A stretch of 64,000 bases of DNA from Flavobacterium hercynium (GTDB lineage: Bacteria; Bacteroidota; Bacteroidia; Flavobacteriales; Flavobacteriaceae), in contig NZ_MUGW01000017.1 in the NCBI RefSeq assembly GCF_002217285.1, positions 48,546 through 112,545 of the forward strand, in the 5' to 3' direction. The translations under genes were made by a program, and so were the position numbers. Under the pieces are notes generated by a model. The model was not told the origin of the DNA. It did no database searches and saw only the letters and a program-made list of their open reading frames with translations. Shown piece by piece: positions 24,120 through 33,426 of the stretch; the stretch's first letter is position 1; every line of letters starts with the position of its first letter.

Positions 24120-24827
24120 TTACATTTTTAAGTAAAAGTCTTTGGTAAGAGCAATGTATTCCGGAGTGTAAATATGTCTGTCGATCTCTATTGTTAACTC
24201 GTCAACTTCAATATCAGGGATTTCAAAACGACTAAAAGCCATTAAGATTCGTTTAATTTCTGATGTTGGAGTTCCTTTTACGTGAGTAATTTTAGTTGGA
24301 TATAATTCAAACTCTTTTGCTAAAGCAATAAACTTCTCTTCTTCTTTATAAGGTAGAATTACAGCAAATATTCCATTTTCAGAAAGCAGTAAATCTGCAG
24401 CTTCAACTAGTTCTTCAAATGGCATTGCATCCTGAAACCGAGCCAAATCACGTTGCTCATTTTCGGTTTTATAATCTTCAGCATAAAAAGGAGGATTCGA
24501 AACAATAAGGTCGTATTCGTCTTCTGGTTCTTCTATAAATTCATCTAAACCGGCATGAAAACAAAATAATCGATCTCCCCAAGGTGAATTTTCAAAATTT
24601 TCTACAGCTTGTTCGTAAGCGTCTTCGTCAATTTCAAGAGCATCAATTTGTTCTGCATTTGTTCGCTGTGCAAGCATCAAAGCAATAATTCCTGTTCCGG
24701 CACCAATATCTAATACACTAAACGGATTGTTGTGTATTGGAGCCCAAGCACCCAATAAAACACCGTCAGTGCCTACTTTCATAGCGCAGCGATCTTGTGC
24801 AACTGAAAATTGTTTGAATTGGAACAT
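24120..24827 (-). CDS. trmN6: tRNA1(Val) (adenine(37)-N6)-methyltransferase-like protein
   Basis: The 235-residue protein has a class I methyltransferase fold: VLDIGAGTGIIALMLAQR binds S-adenosylmethionine and VSNPPFY is the catalytic N6-adenine motif. The region around it (YKTENEQRDLARFQ) matches the YfiC/TrmN6 subfamily, which methylates A37 of tRNA-Val. It is convergent with the S41 peptidase gene. Confidence 0.85.
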   Translation of the reverse strand: MFQFKQFSVAQDRCAMKVGTDGVLLGAWAPIHNNPFSVLDIGAGTGIIALMLAQRTNAEQIDALEIDEDAYEQAVENFENSPWGDRLFCFHAGLDEFIEEPEDEYDLIVSNPPFYAEDYKTENEQRDLARFQDAMPFEELVEAADLLLSENGIFAVILPYKEEEKFIALAKEFELYPTKITHVKGTPTSEIKRILMAFSRFEIPDIEVDELTIEIDRHIYTPEYIALTKDFYLKM

Positions 24828-24829
24828 TT

Positions 24830-25035
24830 TTTTAGACTTGCTTAGATTATTAGATTTTTAGACTGCTTAGATTTTTAGATCGTTAGACTTTCTTAGATTT
24901 TTGGACTTCTTAGATTGTTCGATCTTTGGATTTTTATATTTATAAGATTATAAGATTAAAAGATTAAAAGATTAAAAGATTAAAAGATTAAAAGATTAAT
25001 CAATTTAACAACTAAACGGTTAAACGATTCAACAA
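24830..25035. repeat. Intergenic repeat array with 8-base units (AGATTAAA)
   Basis: A 200-base gene-free stretch holds degenerate TTAGATT-type units, then about six tandem copies of AGATTAAA (about 24952-25000). It ends with an inverted tail (AACAATCTAAAG). It shares an exact 22-mer (24876-24897) with the similar array at 47132. Confidence 0.85.
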
Positions 25036-25036
25036 T

Positions 25037-25561
25037 CTAAAGATACATCTCCACTAAGCCTTCAGGAAGGTTCATGATGACTTTTTTGTTGTCGCGATCA
25101 ATTTTTACTAAAAAATGATCGATCATTGGAATTAGTAGTTCAACTTCGCCGTTTAAAACTTCAAAAAGCGGTTGTGCTGTACTGTCGTTTACGGCTACGA
25201 TTTTTCCAAAAACGCCTAAACGCTGATCTTCGATCTCAAAACCGATTACCTCATGGAAATAAAATTTGTTACCGGAAAGTTTTGGCAACATACTTAATGG
25301 AAGATAGACAGCATTTCCAAGAAGAGCATCTGCATCTTCTTCTGTATTGACATCTTCAAAACGAACTCTAAGAAAATCGTTTTTGTGTAATGAACTTGTT
25401 TCAATAAAAAAAGGAACCAAGTGTTTGTTGCATTCAACAAACACTGATTCCAGATTTTCGTATAACTCAGGTTCGTCTGTGTCTAAATAAACCAGAACTT
25501 CACCCTTGAAACTAAATTTTTTAGCGATTTTACCTAAATAAAAACATTCTTCTTTACGCAT
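25037..25561 (-). CDS. rimM: Ribosome maturation factor RimM
   Basis: The 174-residue protein matches RimM: an N-terminal barrel (CFYLGKIAKKFSFKGEVLVYLDTD) and a C-terminal PRC-barrel-like domain ending LIPMIDHFLVKIDRDNKKVIMNLPEGL. It assists 30S head maturation by binding S19. It lies 17 bases downstream of rpsP, a common pairing. Confidence 0.95.
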   Translation of the reverse strand: MRKEECFYLGKIAKKFSFKGEVLVYLDTDEPELYENLESVFVECNKHLVPFFIETSSLHKNDFLRVRFEDVNTEEDADALLGNAVYLPLSMLPKLSGNKFYFHEVIGFEIEDQRLGVFGKIVAVNDSTAQPLFEVLNGEVELLIPMIDHFLVKIDRDNKKVIMNLPEGLVEMYL

Positions 25562-25578
25562 TCTCGCTAATCTAAAAT

Positions 25579-26133
25579 TTATGCTTCAGTTGTTTCGTTA
25601 TTTTCTTCAGTAGCCTCTTCAGTTGTAGCTTCAACTTCAGCAACTTCTTCAACTGCATTTTCAGCAGCGATAGCATCAGCTTCAGCTTTAGCTGCAGCAG
25701 CTAAACGTTTAGCATTAACTTCTTGCTCAGCTTTTAAAGCTTTTGCTTTAGTATCAGCTTGCGCTTTAGTTAAACCGTCTTTTTTAGCATCAACTTTACC
25801 AGCTTTAGCTTCTAACCATGCAGCTAGTTTAGCATCAGCTTGCTCTTGAGTTAAAGCTCCTTTACGGATACCTCCATCAAGGTGGTGTTTCAATAAAGCA
25901 CCTTTGTAAGAAAGAATTGCTCTAGCTGTATCAGTAGGTTGTGCACCATTGTGCAACCATTTCACTGCGCTATCAATGTTTAATTCGATAGTTGCAGGGT
26001 TTGTGTTTGGATTGTAAGTACCGATTTTTTCTAAGTATTTACCATCTCTTTTTGAGCGTGCATCTGCAGCTACAACCCAGTAAAAAGGTTTTTGTTTTTT
26101 ACCGTGTCTTTGTAATCTAATTTTTACTGACAT
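25579..26133 (-). CDS. rpsP: 30S ribosomal protein S16
   Basis: The 184-residue protein begins with the S16 signature (KIRLQRHGKKQKPFYWVVAADARSKRDG, in parts). After the ~80-residue core it carries an Ala/Lys/Glu-rich tail of ~100 residues, which is usual in Bacteroidota. It is cotranscribed with rimM. Confidence 0.97.
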   Translation of the reverse strand: MSVKIRLQRHGKKQKPFYWVVAADARSKRDGKYLEKIGTYNPNTNPATIELNIDSAVKWLHNGAQPTDTARAILSYKGALLKHHLDGGIRKGALTQEQADAKLAAWLEAKAGKVDAKKDGLTKAQADTKAKALKAEQEVNAKRLAAAAKAEADAIAAENAVEEVAEVEATTEEATEENNETTEA

Positions 26134-26182
26134 AATCTTATGATTAAATTTTGAGGTACTCGACCTCTGTTAATTAAGGGCG

Positions 26183-26190
26183 CAAAGATA
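26183..26190 (-). promoter_or_regulatory. Putative -7 promoter element of rpsP-rimM
   Basis: TATCTTTG on the minus strand matches TAnnTTTG about 50 bases before the rpsP start. No clean TTG is visible at the expected -33 distance. Confidence 0.45.
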
Positions 26191-26329
26191 TAATTTTTTT
26201 CTCAGTTGTACGTTAAAATTCACATTAAATGTATTTGTGATAAATTTTTCTTAATTTTTACCCATTTCCTAACCTGTTTTTTAATTATTTGTCTGTAATC
26301 GGGTATTTTTGCCTGTAAATTCATTGTAT

Positions 26330-26818
26330 ATGAAAAAATACCTCTCCCTATTATTACTATTCGCATTGCTTTCTTCTTGTTCTGAGGAAATTCAATTCAA
26401 TAATCCTGCCTTCCAGACCTTAAAAAACAGGGTGTTTTGGAGAGCACAAACGTATGAAGCGTATCTTACTTCAGGCGGACAAATGGTCATCAAGGGATCA
26501 TTAGGAGCTGAACAGGTTCAATTGCAAACAGCTTCTCCGGAAGCGAGAACTTATATTTTTGGAGTTGATAATAATTCTTGGGCTACCTTCTATAATGAAT
26601 TTTCTGAACCAACTTATCGATTTACTACACAGGCTAATAGCGGAAGCGGAGAAATAACTATTACAGAATATAATAAGGAAGCAAATACGATTTCAGGGAC
26701 ATTTAAATTTGTTGCAGAAAACTCAGACGAGAGGGATACGGCAAATGCCAATGTCAGTTTTTCCGAGGGTGTTTTTTATAAAGTTCCCATTACTTCTGAA
26801 ATTACTTTTGAAAACTAA
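26330..26818 (+). CDS. Small lipoprotein, DUF6252-like
   Basis: From the ATG at 26330 the protein is 162 residues, with a lipoprotein signal (LLLLFALLSSCSEE). The mature part is beta-rich and includes FWRAQTYEAYLTSGGQMVIKG and EITITEYNKEANTISGTFKF, a pattern I associate with DUF6252-type lipoproteins of Flavobacteriia. The upstream in-frame TTG at 26309 is rejected because it would place seven residues before the signal. Function is unknown. Confidence 0.75.
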   Translation: MKKYLSLLLLFALLSSCSEEIQFNNPAFQTLKNRVFWRAQTYEAYLTSGGQMVIKGSLGAEQVQLQTASPEARTYIFGVDNNSWATFYNEFSEPTYRFTTQANSGSGEITITEYNKEANTISGTFKFVAENSDERDTANANVSFSEGVFYKVPITSEITFEN

Positions 26819-26881
26819 TTTTTTAAATCAAAATAAAAACATAAATAAACTAATATATAGTAGATTACAGAAAAATAAGAC

Positions 26882-26889
26882 TACATTTG
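26882..26889 (+). promoter_or_regulatory. Putative -7 promoter element of RRM gene
   Basis: TACATTTG matches TAnnTTTG 24 bases before the start codon. It gives a short leader. No good TTG is seen upstream. Confidence 0.45.
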
Positions 26890-26913
26890 CTACATTATTA
26901 TAAACAAGTACAT

Positions 26914-27267
26914 ATGAACATTTTTGTTGGAAGTCTTCCATTCAGTATTGAGGAAGCAGATTTAAGAGAGTCTTTCGAGGCTTACGGAGCAGTAGATTCA
27001 GTTAAAATTATTACAGATAAATTTACTGGAAGAAGCAAAGGTTTTGGTTTCGTAGAGATGCCAAACGATGCTGAAGCTCAAAAAGCAATTGATGAATTGA
27101 ACGGTGCAACTGTTCAAGGACGTGCAATTGTGGTTAATAAATCTGAGCCAAAACCTGAAGGTGAAAGAAGAAGCTTCAACAATAACAGTCGTGGTGGAGA
27201 TTCACGCGGAGGTTATGGTGGAGGAAACCGTGGTGGAAATGACCGTGGCGGTAGAGGAGGATATTAA
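26914..27267 (+). CDS. RRM-domain RNA-binding protein with Gly/Arg-rich tail
   Basis: From ATG 26914 the 117-residue protein has one RNA recognition motif with RNP2 (IFVGSLPF) and RNP1 (KGFGFVEM). A tail rich in RGG and GGY repeats follows (about 35 residues). Such small RRM proteins are abundant in Bacteroidota and cyanobacteria and bind single-stranded RNA. The longer frame from 26887 is rejected because the RNP2 strand normally begins within a few residues of Met. Confidence 0.92.
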   Translation: MNIFVGSLPFSIEEADLRESFEAYGAVDSVKIITDKFTGRSKGFGFVEMPNDAEAQKAIDELNGATVQGRAIVVNKSEPKPEGERRSFNNNSRGGDSRGGYGGGNRGGNDRGGRGGY

Positions 27268-27290
27268 TATTTTTTTCTAAATATAAATCA

Positions 27291-27327
27291 AAAGGGGATC
27301 AATTTTTATTGATCCCCTTTTTTTTTT
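27291..27327 (+). terminator. Strong terminator after RRM gene
   Basis: A perfect 12-bp stem AAAGGGGATCAA/TTGATCCCCTTT is followed by a run of T. Confidence 0.88.
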
Positions 27328-27328
27328 G

Positions 27329-27380
27329 AGACGCATTGCTTTTTATCTTTGCTTTGTGTTAGACGCACAGCAATGCGTCT
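27329..27380. repeat. Inverted repeat AGACGCATTGC
   Basis: Arms AGACGCATTGC (27329-27339) and GCAATGCGTCT (27370-27380) pair perfectly over 11 bp. It sits between two convergent genes and resembles dispersed REP-like elements. Confidence 0.6.
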
Positions 27381-27393
27381 GTACGATAAAATT

Positions 27394-28455
27394 TTATAAA
27401 TTTTCTACCAACCAATCTCCAACTTCACTGGTTTTGTATGCTTTTGATCCTTTTGTAGCTAAATCTTCTGTAACAATTCCTTGTTCTAACGATTTGTTGA
27501 CTACAGCTCTGATCGCTTCGGCTTCGTCTTTTAATCCAAATGCATCTTCAAACATCATAGCTGCTGATAAAATAGTGGCTAATGGATTCGCAATATTCAA
27601 TCCTGTTGCTTGTGGGTAAGAACCGTGTATTGGTTCGTACAAAGAAGTATGTACTCCAACAGAAGCAGATGGCATTAATCCCATTGAACCTGAAATTACA
27701 GATGCTTCATCAGTCAAGATATCTCCAAATAAGTTTTCAGTAATCAAAACGTCATAAGAATTAGGCCATTGTACCAAACGCATCGCAACAGCATCTACAA
27801 ATTCGTATGAAACCGTTACTTCCGGATAGTCTTTTTCCATCGCCTGAACCGTTTCTCTCCATAAACGCGATGTTTCAAGTACGTTTGCTTTATCAACGCA
27901 ACATAGTTTTTTGCTTCTGGTCATAGCCAATTCAAAACCTTTCTTAGCTAAACGCTGTACTTCGGCTCTGGTATAAACACAATTGTCAAAAGCAGTTTCG
28001 CCATCATCTTTTCTTCCTTTTTCTCCAAAGTAGATTCCTCCGGTTAATTCTCTTAAGAAAACTAAATCAGTTCCTTCGATTCTTTCTCTTTTTAAAGGAG
28101 AATTGTCAATTAAAGAAGGAAAAGTAAAAGTTGGACGTACGTTAGCAAACAAACCTAGTTTTTTACGCATTAACAATAATCCTTGCTCAGGACGAACTGG
28201 TGCGCTTGGATCGTTATCGTATTTTGGGTGGCCAATAGCACCAAACAAAACAGCATCTGCTTTCATACAAATGTCATGTGTCTCATCAGGATAAGGAACT
28301 CCAACGGCATCAATTGCACATGCTCCTGTAAGAGCCGGTGTCCACGTTATTTCGTGATTGAATTTTTTCGCAATAGCATCAGATACTTTTACGGCTTCAT
28401 TAATGACCTCAGGACCAATTCCGTCTCCTGCTAAAAGGGCTATGTTAAATTTCAT
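27394..28455 (-). CDS. leuB: 3-isopropylmalate dehydrogenase
   Basis: The 353-residue protein has the family start ALLAGDGIGPEVINEAVKV, the substrate loop RELTGGIYFGEKGR and the NAD region ending EPIHGSYPQATGLNIANPLATILSAAMM. It oxidises and decarboxylates 3-isopropylmalate in leucine synthesis. It is the last gene of the minus-strand leu run. Confidence 0.97.
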   Translation of the reverse strand: MKFNIALLAGDGIGPEVINEAVKVSDAIAKKFNHEITWTPALTGACAIDAVGVPYPDETHDICMKADAVLFGAIGHPKYDNDPSAPVRPEQGLLLMRKKLGLFANVRPTFTFPSLIDNSPLKRERIEGTDLVFLRELTGGIYFGEKGRKDDGETAFDNCVYTRAEVQRLAKKGFELAMTRSKKLCCVDKANVLETSRLWRETVQAMEKDYPEVTVSYEFVDAVAMRLVQWPNSYDVLITENLFGDILTDEASVISGSMGLMPSASVGVHTSLYEPIHGSYPQATGLNIANPLATILSAAMMFEDAFGLKDEAEAIRAVVNKSLEQGIVTEDLATKGSKAYKTSEVGDWLVENL

Positions 28456-28480
28456 TGTTTTTTGTATTTGTTGTTTTTAT

Positions 28481-28572
28481 AAGGTTCAAAGTGGCAAAGG
28501 TTCATAGGTTCAAAGCTCTAAAATGGCAAAGATCAAAAACCTTTGTACCTTAGTTACTCAGAGCCTTTGTCC
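28481..28572. repeat. Intergenic inverted/tandem repeat between leuB and leuA
   Basis: GGTTCAAAGTGGCAAAGGTT-type units are followed by inverted copies (AACCTTTGTACCTT, GAGCCTTTGTCCC). The stretch can fold back on itself within the leu operon transcript. Confidence 0.6.
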
Positions 28573-28575
28573 CTC

Positions 28576-30096
28576 TTAATTAATTACATTAAGCATTTTT
28601 TGCGTTGCTATAATTGCAGCAACCGTCTGGTCAGAGTCTAATCCTCTTGTTTTAAATTCTTTACCGTTGTTTACCCAGGTAATGATCGTTTCGCATAAGG
28701 CGTCAGAGCTACTTCCTGGTGGAATTCGAACTGCGTAATCAATTAATTTAGGCAGTGTTAGTTTTTTACTTTTGTAAATTTTCGACAAAGCATTCATAAA
28801 AGCATCAAACTGACCATCACCTTGCGCATGTTCTTCTATGATTTCTCCATTAAGATTTAAGCTTAATGTTGTAGATGGTCGTGTTCCTTTTGAATGCATT
28901 AAAACATACGATGCGATAGTTATTTTATCCTCATACGTATGACTGTCTAAAACGTCAGAGATAATATACGGAAGGTCTTCTTTGGTAACAGTTTCTTTTT
29001 TATCACCCAATTCGATGATTCTTTGGGTTACCAATTTCAAGTCTTCCTGATTTAGTTTTAAACCTAATTCCTGAAGATTCTTCTCGATATTAGCTTTCCC
29101 GGATGTTTTTCCTAAAGCATATTTTCGTTTTCTGCCAAAGCGTTCCGGAAGTAAATCATTAAAATATAAATTATTCTTATTGTCTCCATCAGCGTGAATT
29201 CCGGCAGTTTGAGTAAAAACATTATCACCTACAATTGGTTTGTTGGCAGGAATTCTATATCCTGTAAAAGTCTCCACCAATTTGCTTACCGTGTATAATG
29301 AAGTTTCTTTGATATTGATTTTTACGTCAGGTAAGTAATCGTTTATCACGGCAACAGTACTTTCGAGCGGAGCATTCCCGGCTCTTTCGCCCATTCCGTT
29401 TACCGTTACATGAAGTCCGTTTATACCTGCTTTTATGGCTTCCATTACATTAGCAATACTTAAATCGTAATCATTATGTGCGTGAAAGTCAAAATGAATT
29501 TGAGGATACTTTGCTGTAATTTTAGAAATAAATTCAAAAGTCAGGGAAGGAATTAAAACGCCTAAAGTATCAGGAAGCAAAATTCTCTTGATAGGCTGAG
29601 TCGCTAAAAAATCCAGAAACTGAAAAACATATTCCGGAGAATTTCGCATTCCGTTGCTCCAGTCTTCCAGGTAAACATTAGTTTCTATGTCATTTTCTTT
29701 TGCTAACGTGATGATCGCTGCAATTTCAGAAAAGTGTTGTTTCGGCGTTTTTTTTAATTGATGTGTTAAGTGATTCATTGAGCCTTTGGTCAATAAATTC
29801 TGCACTTTGGCGCCAGCTTTTTTCATCCATTCGATGGAAACACCGCCGTCTACAAACGAAAGTACTTCAATACGATTGGTGTAGCCTTTTTCAGCTGCCC
29901 AGCTTGTAATGCCTTTCACAGCCTGAAATTCTCCTTCACTTACACGAGCCGAAGCAATTTCGATTCTATCAATATTTAATTCCTCCAGCAATAATTGCGC
30001 AATGGTTAATTTTTCTGCAGCAGAAAAAGATACTCCCGAGGTTTGTTCACCATCACGGAGCGTCGTGTCCATTATTTCAATTTTTCTTTTTTCCAT
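28576..30096 (-). CDS. leuA: 2-isopropylmalate synthase family enzyme (LeuA/CimA type)
   Basis: The 506-residue protein has the HMGL-like barrel with MDTTLRDGEQTSG, the metal-binding HAHNDYDLSIAN and NGMGERAGNAPLES. A C-terminal regulatory domain (~380-500) follows, where leucine feedback acts in LeuA. It condenses acetyl-CoA with a 2-oxoacid. Citramalate synthases share this layout, so the exact substrate is uncertain; position inside leuCDB argues for leucine or related branched-chain synthesis. Confidence 0.85.
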   Translation of the reverse strand: MEKRKIEIMDTTLRDGEQTSGVSFSAAEKLTIAQLLLEELNIDRIEIASARVSEGEFQAVKGITSWAAEKGYTNRIEVLSFVDGGVSIEWMKKAGAKVQNLLTKGSMNHLTHQLKKTPKQHFSEIAAIITLAKENDIETNVYLEDWSNGMRNSPEYVFQFLDFLATQPIKRILLPDTLGVLIPSLTFEFISKITAKYPQIHFDFHAHNDYDLSIANVMEAIKAGINGLHVTVNGMGERAGNAPLESTVAVINDYLPDVKINIKETSLYTVSKLVETFTGYRIPANKPIVGDNVFTQTAGIHADGDNKNNLYFNDLLPERFGRKRKYALGKTSGKANIEKNLQELGLKLNQEDLKLVTQRIIELGDKKETVTKEDLPYIISDVLDSHTYEDKITIASYVLMHSKGTRPSTTLSLNLNGEIIEEHAQGDGQFDAFMNALSKIYKSKKLTLPKLIDYAVRIPPGSSSDALCETIITWVNNGKEFKTRGLDSDQTVAAIIATQKMLNVIN

Positions 30097-30154
30097 TTCA
30101 AATAGGATAGATCTTTAATGTGGTCTGATTGGTAGTCAATCAATTGATATAAAT

Positions 30155-30204
30155 AAAAGCAGTTACTCGCCCAACCATAAGTTGAAGTCGAAGTAACTGC
30201 TTTT
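30155..30204. terminator. Hairpin between leuD and leuA (possible attenuation site)
   Basis: A perfect 13-bp stem AAAAGCAGTTACT/AGTAACTGCTTTT has a 24-base loop and T-rich flanks on both strands. Lying inside the leu operon, it could cause partial termination and lower leuA-leuB expression. Confidence 0.5.
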
Positions 30205-30216
30205 TATAGGTTGTTA

Positions 30217-30813
30217 TTAATAAGGAAGTTTATCAGCGAAAGCCACAATATCTTCTTTGATGTTTTGTAAATAATCAATGTCATCAAAACCATTAATCAT
30301 ATTGTTCTTTTTGTATCCGTTAATAGCAAAAGATTCGTGCTGTCCTGTAGATAACAAAGTAATGGTTTGGTTTGGAAGGTTGATTTCCAGTTCTGTTTTT
30401 GGATCAGCTTCGATTGCTTTAAAAATAGTCTCAGCAAATTCCGGGCTAACTTGTACGGGTAAAACACCAATATTCAAACAGTTTCCTTTGAAGATATCAG
30501 CAAAGAAACTAGAAACTACAGCTCTAAAACCATAATCGTAAACTGCCCATGCAGCATGTTCTCTTGAAGATCCTGAACCGAAGTTTTTTCCTCCAACAAG
30601 AATTTTTCCAGAATAAGTAGCGTTATTCAAAACAAAATCTGCTTTTGGAGTATCGTCTCCGTTGTATCTCCAGTCTCTAAAAAGGTTATCTCCAAAACCT
30701 TCACGTTTTGTAGCTTTTAAGAAACGAGCCGGAATAATCTGATCTGTATCTACGTTCTCGATTGGCAGTGGTACAGCACTGCTGGTAAGTATATTAAATT
30801 TATCGTATGCCAT
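30217..30813 (-). CDS. leuD: 3-isopropylmalate dehydratase small subunit
   Basis: From ATG 30813 the 198-residue protein has the LeuD features [14 protein letters not shown] and [18 protein letters not shown]. It pairs with LeuC to isomerise 2- to 3-isopropylmalate. A longer frame starting at 30873 adds 20 non-conserved Lys/Ser-rich residues encoded by an intergenic repeat, so the internal ATG is preferred. Confidence 0.96.
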   Translation of the reverse strand: MAYDKFNILTSSAVPLPIENVDTDQIIPARFLKATKREGFGDNLFRDWRYNGDDTPKADFVLNNATYSGKILVGGKNFGSGSSREHAAWAVYDYGFRAVVSSFFADIFKGNCLNIGVLPVQVSPEFAETIFKAIEADPKTELEINLPNQTITLLSTGQHESFAINGYKKNNMINGFDDIDYLQNIKEDIVAFADKLPY

Positions 30814-30963
30814 TGTAATGGATTTTAGATTTTTAGATTTAGATTTTAGATTTTCTTGCGAAAACTTAAACATAGAATCTAAAAATGTTTTGTATTAAAT
30901 AATGTTAATCAATTTTATTTGAAGAGGTTTAGATCAAGATTGAAAAAATCTAAAATCTCCAAT

Positions 30964-32358
30964 CTAAAATAAGTCACGCGGGTCAGTTAGTTTCCCTGTA
31001 ACAGCCGCTGCAGCTGCCATAATAGGACTTGCTAAAAGCGTTCTTGAACCAGGACCTTGACGACCTTCAAAGTTTCTGTTTGAAGTACTTACTGCATATT
31101 TTCCAGCAGGAACTTTATCATCATTCATTGCTAAACACGCAGAACATCCCGGTTGACGTAATACAAAACCAGCTTCTGTCAGGATATCCAATAAACCTTC
31201 TTCTTTAATTTGAGCTTCAACAACATGAGAACCCGGAACTAACCAAGCAGTAACATTGTCTGCTTTTTTTCTTCCTTTAACAATTTCGGTAAAAGCTCTA
31301 AAATCTTCAATACGGCCATTTGTACAGCTTCCTAAGAAAACGTAATCGATTTGTTTTCCAATCATTACATCGTCTTCTTCGAAGCCCATGTAAGCTAAAG
31401 ATTTTTTGTATGTTTCTTCTCCGCCTTCCACTTGATTGGCAGTTGGAATATGTTTTGAGATACCAATTCCCATTCCTGGGTTAGTACCATACGTAATCAT
31501 TGGTTCGATATCTGAAGCTTTGATGTTTAGTTCTGCATCAAAAACAGCATCAGCATCTGTTTTAAGTGTTTTCCAGTATTCAACAGCTTTCGTCCAGGCG
31601 TCACCTTTAGGAGCGTATAATCTTCCTTCAAGGAAATCAAAAGTAGTTTGGTCAGGAGCAATCATTCCTCCACGAGCACCCATTTCGATACTTAAATTAC
31701 AAACTGTCATACGACCTTCCATAGTCATGTTTTCAAAAACATCACCAGCGTATTCAACAAAGTAACCCGTTCCTCCAGAAGTCGTTAATTGAGCAATAAT
31801 ATAAAGTGCAACGTCTTTTGGACCAACACCTTTACTTAATTGACCATTAACGTTAATACGCATTTTCTTTGGTTTAGGCTGCATGATACATTGTGTAGAA
31901 AGTACCATTTCGACCTCAGATGTTCCAATACCAAAAGCAATTGCTCCAAAAGCACCGTGAGTAGACGTGTGTGAATCTCCACACACAATAGTAGCACCTG
32001 GCAAAGTAATTCCGTTTTCAGGACCAACAACGTGTACAATTCCATTTTTCTGGTGACCTAATCCCCAGTGCGAAATGCCATATTCAGTAGCATTATCTTC
32101 AAGTGCTTTCAGCTGATTAGCAGAGAGAGCATCCTGAACCGGTAAATGTTGGTTTATAGTTGGTGTATTGTGATCGGCAGTTGCAAAAGTACGTTCCGGG
32201 TACAAAACCTTAACGCCTCTTTCTTTTAATCCTAAAAAAGCAACAGGACTCGTAACTTCGTGAATGAAATGACGGTCAATAAAAAACACATCCGGTCCAT
32301 CTTCAATTTTACGCACTACATGTGAATCCCATACTTTGTCAAATAATGTCTTACTCAT
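30964..32358 (-). CDS. leuC: 3-isopropylmalate dehydratase large subunit
   Basis: This 464-residue aconitase-family protein has the iron-sulfur ligands in [13 protein letters not shown] and [14 protein letters not shown]. The motif [13 protein letters not shown] and the C-terminal [14 protein letters not shown] are also present. It is the first gene of the leuC-leuD-leuA-leuB run and has its own promoter. Confidence 0.97.
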   Translation of the reverse strand: MSKTLFDKVWDSHVVRKIEDGPDVFFIDRHFIHEVTSPVAFLGLKERGVKVLYPERTFATADHNTPTINQHLPVQDALSANQLKALEDNATEYGISHWGLGHQKNGIVHVVGPENGITLPGATIVCGDSHTSTHGAFGAIAFGIGTSEVEMVLSTQCIMQPKPKKMRINVNGQLSKGVGPKDVALYIIAQLTTSGGTGYFVEYAGDVFENMTMEGRMTVCNLSIEMGARGGMIAPDQTTFDFLEGRLYAPKGDAWTKAVEYWKTLKTDADAVFDAELNIKASDIEPMITYGTNPGMGIGISKHIPTANQVEGGEETYKKSLAYMGFEEDDVMIGKQIDYVFLGSCTNGRIEDFRAFTEIVKGRKKADNVTAWLVPGSHVVEAQIKEEGLLDILTEAGFVLRQPGCSACLAMNDDKVPAGKYAVSTSNRNFEGRQGPGSRTLLASPIMAAAAAVTGKLTDPRDLF

Positions 32359-32417
32359 TTTTTATTTTTTTTAATTGTAATTTCTATAACCACAGCAATC
32401 TCCTGATGATAGGGAAA

Positions 32418-32447
32418 CAAAATTAAAAAAAGGGACAAATTCGTCAA
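32418..32447 (-). promoter_or_regulatory. leu operon promoter
   Basis: On the minus strand TTG (32445-32447), a 19-base spacer and TAATTTTG (32418-32425) fit the Bacteroidota TTG/TAnnTTTG consensus. The leader to leuC is about 50 bases. No leader peptide or riboswitch fold is obvious in it. The rest of the ~480-base gap up to 32870 shows no gene that I can support. Confidence 0.7.
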
Positions 32448-32873
32448 TTTCAATATTTCATTATATACGATACCCAAAGTTATTTACAATTTGTGATTGA
32501 GTTTTCCTGTGTCAGAATTGTTTGTAGAATGATTATAAATTGATTTTGCGTTTTTTTTGACGTGAGTTTTGGATAAAATGCTTTAATTTTTGCTATTCGC
32601 ATTTTTTATTAGGTAATTAATACTAAAACATGTATTTTAATTAAAATTTAGCAACCAAACAACTTTTTAAAGTGATAATTAATGGTTTTAGTTTTGGTTT
32701 TCTTTTTCGAAATAAGCAGCTGGAAGGTGTTTTAAGGTGTTATAAAAACAAATTTTAAGATAGTTATTGATGTCTTGAGTTGAAAAAATAATACGACATC
32801 CAAGAAATGTATTTTTTTGTTTTTGGAGATGATTTTAGATGCAAATTGATTCATAATGACAATTAGCCGACAA

Positions 32874-32901
32874 TTGTTTTAGTGTATGATTAGTAATATT
32901 G
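32874..32901 (+). promoter_or_regulatory. Putative promoter of the RclC-like gene
   Basis: TTG (32874-32876), a 17-base spacer and TAATATTG (one base off TAnnTTTG) lie 29 bases before the start codon. Confidence 0.45.
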
Positions 32902-32930
32902 AAAAATACTAATTTTAAAAAACACACGTC

Positions 32931-33350
32931 ATGAATTTAAATCAAATCGCTTACAAGCTAGGAGTTTTAGGAACGGTAATTATTTTAATTTGGGTAGGTC
33001 TTTTTAAGTTCACAGCAGTAGAAGCCGCAGCAATAAAAGATTTAGTCGAAAATCATTTTGCGATGAGCTGGATGTATAAAGTAATGTCGTTGCAAATGGT
33101 GTCAAATGTTATTGGCACTTTTGAAATTATTATTGGAATAGGATTGCTCGCTTCTCTATTCTATAATAAGATTGGTTTATATGCAGGTTTAGGTTCTGCT
33201 GTTATTTTTGCCACAACATTGAGCTTTCTATTTACAACGCCAGGCGTTTTCAAAAGTGTAGAAGGATTTCCTATAACAGATTTTTTTATCTTAAAAGATA
33301 TTCCTTATTTAGCAATCTCTTTAATGGTTTTTGCAAAAGGCAGAGAGTAA
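32931..33350 (+). CDS. DUF417/YkgB-family membrane protein (RclC-like)
   Basis: The 139-residue protein has four membrane helices and the family traits VLGTVIILIWVGLFKFTAVEA and FLFTTPGVF. E. coli RclC (YkgB) belongs to this family and contributes to reactive chlorine resistance. Here it stands alone with its own terminator. Confidence 0.85.
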   Translation: MNLNQIAYKLGVLGTVIILIWVGLFKFTAVEAAAIKDLVENHFAMSWMYKVMSLQMVSNVIGTFEIIIGIGLLASLFYNKIGLYAGLGSAVIFATTLSFLFTTPGVFKSVEGFPITDFFILKDIPYLAISLMVFAKGRE

Positions 33351-33370
33351 AAAAAAGAGGGTAAAAAAAA

Positions 33371-33410
33371 AGGATAAATAATCACACTAGTAATTATTTA
33401 TCCTTTTTTA
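33371..33410 (+). terminator. Strong terminator, RclC-like gene
   Basis: A 12-bp perfect stem AGGATAAATAAT/ATTATTTATCCT is followed by T residues. It may serve both converging genes. Confidence 0.85.
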
Positions 33411-33426
33411 GATTTTAAAATTTAAG

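Noticed and set aside
32359..32930. Leader peptide or riboswitch controlling the leu operon
   Set aside because: No run of Leu/Ile/Val codons after a start, no T-box or other riboswitch core seen; only a standard promoter is supported.
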